Shown in pieces: positions 14,721-23,110 of a stretch of DNA of 29,930 nt. The position numbers and the translations under genes are program-made. Source of the stretch: CAZFBR01 sp035353495 [NCBI: uncultured bacterium] (GTDB lineage Bacteria; DAOPZR01); contig CAZFBR010000011.1 of NCBI GenBank assembly GCA_964517215.1, positions 1-29,930 of the forward strand, read 5' to 3'. Each line of letters begins with the position of its first letter. Positions within the stretch are counted from its first letter, which is position 1. The notes below the pieces were generated by a model. That model did no database searches and was not told where the DNA came from. It saw only the letters and a list, made by a program, of their open reading frames with translations.

Positions 14721-15723
14721 GCGCCACCGGAGGCGGGAGCTTCGCCTGCAGGGCGGGCAGTGCCGCCTGCCACGCCGGGCTGAAACCGGTGAATAGCGGC
14801 GCATTGACTGCCAGCCGCTGCGGCACGACATTTTCTATGGCGATGCCGGCGGCGGACTGCGGATTGCGCAGCACGCCGGCCGCCATCGCCCCGACCAGTT
14901 TCCCCACCGCATGGTAATCCGCGCCCAAACAAAACGCGGCACCATCCTGAATATGCTCAAGGTTGCTGCTGAATACCGGGATGCCCTGCCGATTGGCCAT
15001 GGCGGCATAGGCAGGGAAGGCGTTGTCAACGGTATTGTCGCCGGCAGTCCAGAACGCCTGCACGCCGCGCTGCAGCAGCGCCTGCACTGCCTCGCCGACG
15101 CCCGCCGCATTCTCCACCGCGATTTCCTCCAGCGAAATGCCCAACCCGGCACACACCTGCCGCGCCTGCTCAACACAGGTGCGCGAACAATCCTCGCCCG
15201 CATTGAACACCACCCCGACGCTGCCCAATCCGGGATTGACCTGCTTCGCCAGGCGGAACCCCTCCGCCACCGGCTCAAACGTACCGATACCGACCAGGTG
15301 CCCGGGATGCTGTCGCGGACGGGTGCGGTCAAGGCCGACGCCCGCTCCGAACGGATCCGTCACCAGCCCAAACACCTGAATGATCCGTCCGTCGCGGTTG
15401 GCATTGGCCATCGCCTGCAGGCAGGGTGTGCTGAGCGTCACCGCCACCGCGTAATCGCCTGACACCACCTGCCGGCAGATGCTGTCGAGCATGCCCATGT
15501 CGCCTTGCGCATCATACTGCGTGATCTGCACCGTCTCACCGTCGCGATAGCCCGCCGTCGCCAGGGCCGCAAGCACCCCGTCGCGCCCCGCATCGACCGT
15601 GACACACGGCGTATGCTGGATAATCGCCAGCTGCGGCAGATTCGCCTGCGGGGTCGTGCCGCCGCAACCGGTCAGCAGCAGCGCCCCCGCAGCAGCAGCC
15701 AAAACCATCGTCATGATTCGCAT
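14716..15723 (-). CDS. ABC-type substrate-binding lipoprotein (ABC_sub_bind/TrpX-like family)
   Basis: 335 residues. Signal peptide MRIMTMVLAAAAGALLL and lipobox LTGC indicate an envelope lipoprotein. The two-lobed fold resembles the PF04392-type substrate-binding proteins: LAIIQHTPC, LATAGYRDGE, a hinge around VFGLVTDPFGAGV, GSVGVVFNAGEDCS and AFWTAGDNTVDNAF. The family includes TrpX-type amino-acid binders. No permease or ATPase of the usual three-gene set is adjacent. It is distantly similar to the protein at 22008-23015. ATG at 15723 has GGGAG nearby; the frame to 15888 is an arginine/cysteine-rich shadow. It follows the endonuclease IV gene by 31 bases. Confidence 0.82.
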   Translation of the reverse strand: MRIMTMVLAAAAGALLLTGCGGTTPQANLPQLAIIQHTPCVTVDAGRDGVLAALATAGYRDGETVQITQYDAQGDMGMLDSICRQVVSGDYAVAVTLSTPCLQAMANANRDGRIIQVFGLVTDPFGAGVGLDRTRPRQHPGHLVGIGTFEPVAEGFRLAKQVNPGLGSVGVVFNAGEDCSRTCVEQARQVCAGLGISLEEIAVENAAGVGEAVQALLQRGVQAFWTAGDNTVDNAFPAYAAMANRQGIPVFSSNLEHIQDGAAFCLGADYHAVGKLVGAMAAGVLRNPQSAAGIAIENVVPQRLAVNAPLFTGFSPAWQAALPALQAKLPPPVAP

Positions 15724-15754
15724 GGGCGCTTCTCCCGGAATCATCATGCCCCCG

Positions 15755-16615
15755 TCACCCGCCCAGCTGCCGCAGCCGGTTGAGGTTGCACCTGTCCATT
15801 TCGTCGTCATCGCCCTTCGGCGTTTCCAGCAGCATGGGCAGGGCGCGCACTCGCGCCTGCGCGAGCAGCGCCCGAAAACCCGCATCACCGATATGCCCCT
15901 CGCCGATGTGGGTATGACGGTCGACCCGGCTGCCGCACGGTTTCAGTGCGTCGTTCAGGTGCAGCGCCCGCAGCTGGCGCAGACCGACCTCCCGGTCGAA
16001 TACCGCCAGCGTCCGCCGCACGCCGGCCACGGTGCTGATGTCGTACCCCGCCGCGAAAACATGGCAGGTGTCGAGACAGATTCCCAACCGGTCGGGATAC
16101 CGCGATTGCGCCCGCAGCGCAGCAAGGTGTGCGAAACGATGCCCGAGACAGGTTCCCTGGCCGGCCGTCGTTTCCAGCAGAATCATCACCGCATCCGTCG
16201 CCGCCGCCGTCAGCGCCCGGTCGAGTCCGCGGGCCACCGCCGCCAATCCCGCCTCCTCGCCCGCGCCGCCGTGCGCTCCGGGATGCAGCACCAGATACGG
16301 AATGCCCAGCAGCCCGGCTCGGTCGATTTCGTCCGTCAACGCCGCCACCGACCGCGCGCGCGTGGCATCGTCGGTTGACGCCAGATTGATCAGATATGCG
16401 GTATGGGCCAGCACCGGGTCAACGCCATGCGCTGCCGCCGCCGCCCGGAATTCCCGCGCCGCAGCGGCGGTGACCGCCGCCGCCCGCCACTGGCTCGCGT
16501 TCTTCGTGAAGATCTGCATCGTCGTGCAGCCCAGCGCCGCGGCACGGTCGCATGCCCGATGCAGGCCGCTGGCAATGGACATATGCGCGCCTAGCTGCAG
16601 CACCCGTCGGGTCAT
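15755..16615 (-). CDS. nfo: endonuclease IV (AP endonuclease)
   Basis: 286 residues, normal length. The TIM-barrel enzyme cleaves DNA 5' to abasic sites using three zinc ions. Metal-ligand motifs are visible in order: GAHMS, LVLHPGAH, LLETTAGQG, ICLDTCHVFAAGYD, ALHLNDA, DRHTHIGEGHIG and LETPKGDDDE. The ATG at 16615 overlaps the stop of the DTW-domain gene by four bases (ATGA), so both are co-translated. With mutM 5 kb away, the window holds two base-excision repair genes in separate transcription units. Confidence 0.96.
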   Translation of the reverse strand: MTRRVLQLGAHMSIASGLHRACDRAAALGCTTMQIFTKNASQWRAAAVTAAAAREFRAAAAAHGVDPVLAHTAYLINLASTDDATRARSVAALTDEIDRAGLLGIPYLVLHPGAHGGAGEEAGLAAVARGLDRALTAAATDAVMILLETTAGQGTCLGHRFAHLAALRAQSRYPDRLGICLDTCHVFAAGYDISTVAGVRRTLAVFDREVGLRQLRALHLNDALKPCGSRVDRHTHIGEGHIGDAGFRALLAQARVRALPMLLETPKGDDDEMDRCNLNRLRQLGG

Positions 16616-17265
16616 GCCGGTCGCCGCCCGCTCACCAGCGCCACCGCCGATTCGGGAATGCCGCCGGTTACCTGCGCCCGCGGCAGCATCCCCCGCATCC
16701 AGAGCATGCGCTCGACCTTCAGGGTCAATGCCTGCAGCAGCGGGGCAGCGACCAGCTCGCCTTCGAGCAGGCCCAGCGCCCGGGCGACCGCCTCCAGCGT
16801 GCACATGCGCCCTTTGCGGTCGGGCGCGCGCAGGCATGACAACGTCACCGGCATCTCCGGCAACCGCACGCACGGCACGCCGGCCAATCCCTGCGTGCCG
16901 TGCCGGATGCGGCTCGCCTGGCCCCAGCTCCCGTCGGGCACCACCAGCCAGTCGGGCGGCGCACCCGGCCAGCGATCGAGCGGGATCGCGTCATCGGCAG
17001 GATAGAGAATTGCCGGCCGCGCCCCCCGCGGAATCGCCACCACCGCCACCGGTGCGCCACGCCGCCCGCGCCGGATCAGTTCGCTGTTCGTCAGACAGTA
17101 ATGCACCAGCCGTCCGGTATTACTGGGCCGCTCATCTTCGCGGTAGTGCATGATCACCACCACCCGCGTGACAGTCGCAACATGGGGAAGCCGGGCACAG
17201 AGGCAGAGCGGCAGATGCAGCCCGCAGCGCGGGCAGCGCGGCAACCGGCAGGTGCGGCAGCTCAT
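16612..17265 (-). CDS. DTW-domain protein, probable tRNA-uridine aminocarboxypropyltransferase
   Basis: 217 residues. Starts MSCRTCRLPRCPRC with clustered cysteines (CRTC, CPRC, CLCARLP) as in DTW proteins, followed by VVVIMHYREDERPSNTGRL, where the Asn-Thr-Gly stretch is conserved, and the namesake segment VVPDGSWGQASRI with SW in place of TW, then LPEMPVTLSCLRAP. DTW enzymes (TapT/TuaA group) add the acp group from S-adenosylmethionine to uridine in tRNA. The DTW triad reads DGSW rather than D-x-T-W, a mild variant. ATG at 17265 has a G-run upstream; the predicted transcript starts near 17362, which excludes the frame start at 17370. Confidence 0.82.
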   Translation of the reverse strand: MSCRTCRLPRCPRCGLHLPLCLCARLPHVATVTRVVVIMHYREDERPSNTGRLVHYCLTNSELIRRGRRGAPVAVVAIPRGARPAILYPADDAIPLDRWPGAPPDWLVVPDGSWGQASRIRHGTQGLAGVPCVRLPEMPVTLSCLRAPDRKGRMCTLEAVARALGLLEGELVAAPLLQALTLKVERMLWMRGMLPRAQVTGGIPESAVALVSGRRPA

Positions 17266-17368
17266 CCCCCCGTTCCCCCGCCGCCGTCGCACGCGGCAGC
17301 CGCTGGCGCTGCGCTTCGGACCCACGTATTGCCGCCTGCTCGCCGCATTCCCGCCTCCTGCCGGGCTC

Positions 17369-17398
17369 ATCTTAACACCCGCCTTCGCGCAGCGTCAA
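17369..17398 (-). promoter_or_regulatory. promoter for the DTW-nfo-lipoprotein operon
   Basis: TTGACG (17393-17398), 18-base spacer, TAAGAT (17369-17374) on the minus strand. It is back-to-back with the plus-strand promoter at 17418-17446; only 19 bases separate the two -35 elements. Confidence 0.55.
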
Positions 17399-17417
17399 CA
17401 ACCGCGCACGAGCCGCG

Positions 17418-17446
17418 TTGACGCTCTCCCGCACAGCTGCTACCAT
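17418..17446 (+). promoter_or_regulatory. promoter for the UxaA-STAS-phosphatase operon
   Basis: TTGACG (17418-17423), 17-base spacer ending TGC, TACCAT (17441-17446). Predicted start near 17453, about 33 bases before the GTG start at 17486. Confidence 0.6.
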
Positions 17447-17485
17447 TCAGCTGCGCCGCCGTCGCTCGGCGCCGCGGAGATTGGC

Positions 17486-19177
17486 GTGAACGCACTGATC
17501 GTTTTTGCCCCTGAAGACAATGTGGCGGTCGCCCTCGCCGACCTGCCGCTCGGCGGGACCGTTCCCGTGATCGATACCGACGGGCGCACGCTGGCCACGC
17601 TCAGCATCAGCGGCAAGCAGCCCGACTGGTTCACCCCGGCGAACGCCGCGTCACCCGCCATCCCGCGCCATCATAAAGTCGCCGTGCGCGCCATTGCGCA
17701 GAACGAGCCGATCACCCGCGATCGCGTGCCGATCGGTCTGGCGGCGGCGGCGATTCCGGCCGGCCAGCTGGTGCATCAGGTCTTTCGCGACACCGGCGGC
17801 AGTTTCGCACGGGTGGGGGGGAATATCAGCGAATACCCCAACCGCTTCGCGCCACCGCAGCATCAGCTCGACACGCTCGCCGCCGCTGCCGCGATCACCA
17901 CGGCCGGGTTGAATCACGACCCGGTCCTGCGCCCGGCCGAGCCGGCGGCGCCGGGCGAAACCGTCATGGCCTACGCCCGCCCCGACGGGGTTTTCGGCGC
18001 GCGCAATCACCTGCTCGTGCTCCCTGCGGTCTTCTGCGTCAACCAGGAGGCGGCCGAAATCGCCGCCGCCTTCGCCGATGAGGCCTGGGGTGACTTCGGG
18101 GAGAACCGGGTCATCGCCCTGCCGCACGTCACCGGCTGCTGCCAGACCGGCGTTGACGAAGCGGCCTCGCTGCGCGTGCTCACCAACATGGCCGCGCACC
18201 CGAACGTCGGGGCGGTGCTCATTGTCATGCTCGGCTGCAGTCCCTTCTGCGTGCAGGAGCGGCTCGCCGCCGCCGTGCGGCGCAGCACCGCCACCCCGGT
18301 CCGCTGCGTCGAAATCCAGCGCCAGGGCCGGGCCGCGGCGCTGGCCGCAGGCACAGCCGCGGTGCGCGAACTGCTCGCCACCCTGCGGACGGCCGTGCGC
18401 ACGCCGCAGCCGCTCGCCCGCCTGCTGCTCGCGGTCAAGTGCGGCGCCTCCGATCCGACCAGCGGGCTCTTCGCCAATACCGCGCTCGGCCTCGTTGCCG
18501 ACCGGATTCTCGACAGCGGCGGCAGCGTGGTCATCTCCGAGATTATGGAGTATTTCGGCGCAGAGAACATGCTGAAGGCCCGCTGCCGCGACCAGGCGGT
18601 ATGGCTCGACCTGCTGCGCCTTATCAAGACCAATGAACTGATCGGCAAGGCGGCGGCAGTGGCGGCGGAGCAGGATATCCATTCCATGGAGCTGACCATG
18701 GGCAATATCGCCGCCGGACTGTCGACCCAGGAAGAAAAATCGCTGGGGGCCGTGCGCAAGATGGGCTTTGCCCATCCCATCGAAAATGTCGTCGCGCACG
18801 GCCGCCGCCTCGCCGGTCAGCGGTCCGGACTCTACGTCATGGACGGACCGGGCCAGGACCTGCTGTCGGTATCCGGCCTGTCGGCGGCCGGCGCGCAGGT
18901 CATGCTCTTCTCCACCGGCATCGGCAACCCGCTCGGGGCTGCGGTCACGCCGGTGCTCAAGGTCACGGGCAATCCGGTGACGGCGGAACGGCAGGCGGAT
19001 TTCATCGACCGGTACGTCCCCTTTGTCGAAACGCTGCGTGCCGGCGGCTCTGCCCGCACGCAGGCCGGCGACCTGCTGCTGAACGACCTGCGCGCCGTGC
19101 TCGCGGGGCGCCCCACGCTGGCGGAACTGAACCGCCACCGTGATTTTGCGGTGCGCACCCAGGCGCTGGTGCAGTAG
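17486..19177 (+). CDS. UxaA/GarD-family sugar-acid dehydratase (altronate dehydratase-like)
   Basis: 563 residues. An N-terminal SAF-like part (VAVALADLPLGG through HHKVAVRAIAQNEPI) is fused to the UxaA catalytic region: GYARPDG-type YARPDGVFGARNHLLVLP, VTGCCQTG, GCSPFCVQE, KCGASDPTSGLFANTALG and SEIMEYFGAE, the iron-binding/active-site segments of altronate and galactarate dehydratases. These enzymes remove water from hexonic or aldaric acids. No partner uronate-pathway genes are nearby, so the substrate is open. GTG at 17486 follows GGAG by six bases, just after the predicted transcription start; the frame extending upstream to 17150 is antisense to the DTW gene. Its stop overlaps the next gene's GTG by one base. 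Confidence 0.87.
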   Translation: MNALIVFAPEDNVAVALADLPLGGTVPVIDTDGRTLATLSISGKQPDWFTPANAASPAIPRHHKVAVRAIAQNEPITRDRVPIGLAAAAIPAGQLVHQVFRDTGGSFARVGGNISEYPNRFAPPQHQLDTLAAAAAITTAGLNHDPVLRPAEPAAPGETVMAYARPDGVFGARNHLLVLPAVFCVNQEAAEIAAAFADEAWGDFGENRVIALPHVTGCCQTGVDEAASLRVLTNMAAHPNVGAVLIVMLGCSPFCVQERLAAAVRRSTATPVRCVEIQRQGRAAALAAGTAAVRELLATLRTAVRTPQPLARLLLAVKCGASDPTSGLFANTALGLVADRILDSGGSVVISEIMEYFGAENMLKARCRDQAVWLDLLRLIKTNELIGKAAAVAAEQDIHSMELTMGNIAAGLSTQEEKSLGAVRKMGFAHPIENVVAHGRRLAGQRSGLYVMDGPGQDLLSVSGLSAAGAQVMLFSTGIGNPLGAAVTPVLKVTGNPVTAERQADFIDRYVPFVETLRAGGSARTQAGDLLLNDLRAVLAGRPTLAELNRHRDFAVRTQALVQ

Positions 19178-20202
19178 TGGCGCTCCCGCTCACCATCGTC
19201 CCCGCCACCCTCCCGGACGGTCTGCGGCTTGCGCTCACCGGCCGCCTGAACGCCCAGACCAGCCCCCTCCTGCAGGCGGAACTCGCGGCCGCTCTTGCGG
19301 CCGGCCACCGCCGGGTGGAGCTCGACCTGGCTGCGGTCCCGTTCATGAGCAGCGCCGGGATTCGCGTGCTGCAGGAAGGGCAGCTCGGGCTGCAGCGGCT
19401 CAAGGGCTCGCTGCAGGTCGTCGTGCCGTCGCCGTTCGTGCGCGAAGCACTGGAAGCGGTCGGCCTGTTTGAACTCCTCGTGCCGCCGCCGCCCGCACCT
19501 GCCCCCGCCGCAGTTACCGTTGCCGGGCCGCACTGGTCTGCGGCGGTCACCGTCCTGCATGACGACGGGGAGTTCACCCTGCAGCGCGCCGGCACTTCAT
19601 TTTTTGCGGCGATCTTTCCCGCCTTCGCGCTGATCTGCGGTTCCGGCACGCCGGGCGATGATCCCGCCGCCGCGCCGGGACTGCTCCTCGCCGCCGGCGG
19701 CTATGCCGCCTATCAGTGTCCCGCCGATGACTTCACCCCCGATTACCTGATTCACGCCGAGGAATTCGTGCCGCGTCTGTGCCTGCATACCGGCTTCCGG
19801 CTGAGCGGCGAGTTTGCGCAATTCGCCGATTGCACCGCCGACCAGCCCGCCGGCTTTGCCCTTGACGAGCTGACCGGCTGGCTGATGCAATCAGTCGGCG
19901 GCACGGCGGTCGGGTTCGCGGCGGCAGCGGAAATGACTCAGGTCGCCGGCACCGCTCACGACTTTGTCGCCGTGCAGTATGACAGCTGCGTCGCGCTGGT
20001 CGTCGGGTTGGCCGGCTGCGCCGGCGATGCCGCCTGTCAGGCGGCAATCTTCCGCTACGCGCCGCTGCGCGCCGGCCGCCAGAAACTGCCGGATGCGGCG
20101 GCAGCCATGTTCGAGCAGCCGCTGCTCGGCATCTGCCGGCTGGCGCCCGCAACCCGCTTCCGCCGCGGCGCATGCTGGTTCGCCCCGGTTGGCGGCGCCT
20201 GA
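19177..20202 (+). CDS. STAS-domain anti-sigma factor antagonist with unknown C-terminal domain
   Basis: 341 residues. Residues ~5-105 are a STAS domain of the SpoIIAA/RsbV type (LTGRLNAQTSPLLQAEL, VELDLAAVPFMSSAGIRVL, ALEAVGLFELL); Ser59 in FMSSAG aligns with the regulatory phosphoserine. A Pro/Ala linker (PPPPAPAPAA) leads to a ~220-residue region I cannot assign (ADDFTPDYLIHAEEFVPRL, ALDELTGWLMQSVGG, AHDFVAVQYDSCVALV). GTG start overlaps the dehydratase stop by one base. The phosphatase gene begins seven bases downstream. Antagonists of this kind are inactivated by a kinase and reactivated by a PP2C phosphatase. No kinase/anti-sigma gene lies in the window. Confidence 0.82.
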   Translation: MALPLTIVPATLPDGLRLALTGRLNAQTSPLLQAELAAALAAGHRRVELDLAAVPFMSSAGIRVLQEGQLGLQRLKGSLQVVVPSPFVREALEAVGLFELLVPPPPAPAPAAVTVAGPHWSAAVTVLHDDGEFTLQRAGTSFFAAIFPAFALICGSGTPGDDPAAAPGLLLAAGGYAAYQCPADDFTPDYLIHAEEFVPRLCLHTGFRLSGEFAQFADCTADQPAGFALDELTGWLMQSVGGTAVGFAAAAEMTQVAGTAHDFVAVQYDSCVALVVGLAGCAGDAACQAAIFRYAPLRAGRQKLPDAAAAMFEQPLLGICRLAPATRFRRGACWFAPVGGA

Positions 20203-20209
20203 CCTGCCG

Positions 20210-21928
20210 ATGACCCTGCGCAACCGCCTGCTGCTCTCGTATGCGCTCATCCTCTTCCTGTTCACCGCCGGCCTGTTCTGGGTGATCGAACGGTTTGCCA
20301 TCCGCGATCTCACCCGTCGTTACACCGGGCACGCCACCCAGGCAATGACCCGGCTGGCCGATGCCAACTGCGCCGATGCCCGAGTCCTGCTCACCGCGGC
20401 GGGCGAGCGCTTCGTCGCCGTGACCGCGCAGGCCGTGGCCGCTGAAATGGCGCTCGCCCTAACCGGCCGCGAACATGAATTTGCCGACTATGCCGCCCTG
20501 CGCGCTGATGCCGGCCTGCGCCGGCTCGCGGTGCGCGACGTGGTGGTGGACAGCCGCGTCGTCGGCTACACCTCGCTGCTCGACCTGAAGGGCGGCGCGG
20601 TCATCCATCCCAACCGCGACCTGGTCGAACGCTGCGGCTACACCGTCTATCGCGACACCTACCCGGTGCTCTGGTCGCTCGTCGCGCGCTCCTGCCGCGA
20701 CACCACCGTCAGCGGCTATTACCGCTTTCTCGACCGTGCCGAGCATGCCGAGCGCGACAAGTACCTCGTGCTGACCCGTGTGCCGGGCACGCCCTTCACC
20801 ACCGGGGTGTACGTCTACATTGACGAATTCTTCCTCGCCATGCAGCGGCAGATCCGCACGGCGGCCGACCGCGAGGCGCGCGACGCCGAGCTGCAGGTCG
20901 CCGCCATGACCCGCGCGTCGGGCGACCGGGTCAAGCTGCTCTGCCTGCTCTTTGCCGCCGGCATGCTCCTTGCCGGCACGCTCATCGCCACCCGGGTGGC
21001 CGACACCATCGCCGCGCCGGTGGTGCAGCTGCGCAATGCCGTGCGCAATTTCGGCAGCGGCGACTTCTCGGCCACCGTCGCTGAGCGTGGCGCCGCGGAG
21101 ATCGCCGAACTGGCCCGCGCCTTCAACCGGCTGGGCGGCGAGCTGCGCACCCACGTGGCGGCGCTGCAGGCGCAAACCGCCGCGCGCGAGGCGCTCGCCA
21201 GCGAGCTGCGCATCGCCGCGGAAATGCAGCAGTCGCTCCTCCCGCGCACCGGCACACCGGCCGGCGACCGGCCGGAATATGCGCTGGCCGCGGATGTGCG
21301 CCCGGCCCGCGAAGTGGCGGGCGACTTTTACGATTTTTTTCCCGCCGATGAGCGGACACTGGTCGTGCTGGTCGGCGATGTGTCGGGCAAGGGCGTCCCC
21401 GCCGCGCTCTTCATGGCCATGACCCTGATCCTGCTGCGCAGCACTGGCCGGCGGGAGCGCGACCCGGGCCGCATCCTGCGCCTGGTCAACGACACACTCT
21501 GCCGCAGCAACGAGTCCGCCGCCTTCGTCACCCTCTTCCTCGGGATGTACGATATCCCCACCGGGCGGCTGACCTACGCCAATGCCGGTCATCATGCCGC
21601 GCTGCTGCTCGCTGCCGGCGGAAACGCCACACCGTTCGGCCGGCTGGGCGATCCGGCCCTCGGGTTCCGCCCGGTCGAACTCTACCGCAAAGGCCAGATG
21701 CGCCTGCAGCCGGGCGACCGGCTGGCGCTCTGCAGCGACGGCGTCACTGAAGCGCACGATCCGGCCGGATCCCTGTACGGGTTCGACCGTTTCGCCGCCC
21801 TGCTCCGCGCGCAGCACCGGCTGCCGCTTGCCGACCTGCACCGTGCCGTCCTGCAGGACGTCATCGCCTGGCAGCACGACCAGCTTTTCGACGATATCAC
21901 CCTGCTCCTGCTTGAACGCCGGCGATAA
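20210..21928 (+). CDS. membrane PP2C-type phosphatase (RsbU/SpoIIE-like) with sensor and HAMP domains
   Basis: 572 residues. Transmembrane helix 1 at about 8-27, a ~210-residue extracytoplasmic sensor region of Cache-like layout (VVDSRVVGYTSLLDLKGGAV, FTTGVYVYIDEFF), helix 2 at about 241-263, HAMP at about 264-315, a short coiled linker ending AAEMQQSLLP, and the SpoIIE phosphatase domain (REVAGDFYDFF, LVGDVSGKGVPAALFMAM, LTYANAGHHAALLL, LALCSDGVTEAHDP) with the metal-binding aspartates in place. It probably dephosphorylates the STAS protein encoded seven bases upstream in response to an external signal. ATG at 20210; the longer frame overlaps the STAS gene. Confidence 0.92.
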   Translation: MTLRNRLLLSYALILFLFTAGLFWVIERFAIRDLTRRYTGHATQAMTRLADANCADARVLLTAAGERFVAVTAQAVAAEMALALTGREHEFADYAALRADAGLRRLAVRDVVVDSRVVGYTSLLDLKGGAVIHPNRDLVERCGYTVYRDTYPVLWSLVARSCRDTTVSGYYRFLDRAEHAERDKYLVLTRVPGTPFTTGVYVYIDEFFLAMQRQIRTAADREARDAELQVAAMTRASGDRVKLLCLLFAAGMLLAGTLIATRVADTIAAPVVQLRNAVRNFGSGDFSATVAERGAAEIAELARAFNRLGGELRTHVAALQAQTAAREALASELRIAAEMQQSLLPRTGTPAGDRPEYALAADVRPAREVAGDFYDFFPADERTLVVLVGDVSGKGVPAALFMAMTLILLRSTGRRERDPGRILRLVNDTLCRSNESAAFVTLFLGMYDIPTGRLTYANAGHHAALLLAAGGNATPFGRLGDPALGFRPVELYRKGQMRLQPGDRLALCSDGVTEAHDPAGSLYGFDRFAALLRAQHRLPLADLHRAVLQDVIAWQHDQLFDDITLLLLERRR

Positions 21929-21931
21929 GGG

Positions 21932-21960
21932 TTGACGCATCCCTCGCCGGCTGCTACGCT
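21932..21960 (+). promoter_or_regulatory. promoter for the second substrate-binding lipoprotein
   Basis: TTGACG (21932-21937), 17-base spacer ending TGC, TACGCT (21955-21960). It starts three bases after the phosphatase stop codon, so the lipoprotein can be expressed separately. Predicted start near 21967. Confidence 0.6.
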
Positions 21961-22007
21961 GCTGGCCATTACGCAGCGGCGACGCCCGCTGCCGCACGGA
22001 GGGAATG

Positions 22008-23015
22008 ATGCGCCTGACCACCGGTATGGTTCTGATCGTTGCACTGGCAGTACTTGCTGTTGCCGGCTGCGGCCAGCCGCCCGCGCCGACTGCGACTGCG
22101 CCCGGCCCGCGCCGGCTGGTCATCGAGGTGCTGCGCTTCAATGAGTACTCCGACTATTATGCCGCGCATATCACTGCGCTGACCCGCGCCCTGACTGATG
22201 CGGGCTACCGGGAGAACCGGGACTTCGTCATCAACGCCCGTTCGGCGCAGAATGAGCTGTCGAATGTGCCGCAGATCATCGATGCTGCCGTTGCCGCGCA
22301 ACCCGACCTGATCATCACCCTGCAGGGCCCGCTGCTCTTCACCGCGCTGAAAAAGGCGCCCGCCATCAACAAGCTCTTCGCCATCATCACCGACCCGCTC
22401 GTGCTCGGTGCAGGCAGCAGCGATACCAGCCACCTGCCGCATGTCACCGGCATCTACGAGGCCGACCCCATTGCCGCGCTGTTCGACGCCGTCCGCCAGT
22501 GCACGCCGCGCCCGACCCGCATCGGTACGATCTTCATGGTCGGCGACGCCGAATCCGTCTTCGTCAAGGAACAGATGGCAAAGCTGGCGAGCGAGCGCGG
22601 CCTGACCCTCGTCGCCCAGCCCTACACCGCGCCCGGCGAAATCACGGAGGCGCTGCGGGCGCTCACCAGCCAGCAGGTCGATGCGCTGATTCCCATCTCC
22701 GATGCCTACCAGGATATTGTCTACACCCTTATGGCGAAGCTCAGTGCCGACCAGCGGCTGCCGCTCTTCGCCTTCTGGCACTACCCGGGGAGCACGGCCG
22801 CACTGGTCTGTGCCAATGGCACCGAAGCGGATGAAGTGGCAACATTCGCCGAACTGGCGGTGCGGATCCTCAAGGGCGAGGACCCGGCACAAATCCCGTT
22901 CGTCAATATGGGCCAGGGTCCGGCCACGCTAACGGTCTACGAGCCCAACGCCAGGGCAGTCGGGCTCACGGTGCCGGCCGCAGTCCGGCAACACGCCACA
23001 ATCATCACGCAATAG
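22008..23015 (+). CDS. ABC-type substrate-binding lipoprotein (ABC_sub_bind/TrpX-like family)
   Basis: 335 residues. Signal peptide MRLTTGMVLIVALAVLA and lipobox VAGC. The two lobes show LRALTDAGYRENRDF-like architecture (TRALTDAGYRENRDF), PQIIDAAVAAQPDLIITLQGP, FAIITDPLVLGAG, RIGTIFMVGDAESVF, VDALIPISDAYQD and the late EADEVATFAELAVRILKGEDP, matching PF04392-type binding proteins. The expected permease and ATPase genes are absent. GGAGGG precedes two ATGs (22005, 22008); the second has the better spacing. Its place behind a membrane phosphatase raises the possibility of a sensory rather than transport role (inference). Confidence 0.84.
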   Translation: MRLTTGMVLIVALAVLAVAGCGQPPAPTATAPGPRRLVIEVLRFNEYSDYYAAHITALTRALTDAGYRENRDFVINARSAQNELSNVPQIIDAAVAAQPDLIITLQGPLLFTALKKAPAINKLFAIITDPLVLGAGSSDTSHLPHVTGIYEADPIAALFDAVRQCTPRPTRIGTIFMVGDAESVFVKEQMAKLASERGLTLVAQPYTAPGEITEALRALTSQQVDALIPISDAYQDIVYTLMAKLSADQRLPLFAFWHYPGSTAALVCANGTEADEVATFAELAVRILKGEDPAQIPFVNMGQGPATLTVYEPNARAVGLTVPAAVRQHATIITQ

Positions 23016-23110
23016 CCCGCCGACCGTTGTTCCGCAACTGGTTTGGTGTGCATCCGGGCGGGGTGCTGCCGCGCCACCACCGGCACGAACCACGGGCTCC
23101 CGCGCGAAAA

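Noticed and set aside
17651-19138. 495-aa minus-strand open frame
   Set aside because: Fully antisense to the UxaA-family gene, whose motifs are clear; composition is typical of a shadow.
20459-22141. 560-aa minus-strand open frame
   Set aside because: Antisense to the PP2C phosphatase and crosses the promoter at 21932; no recognisable domain.
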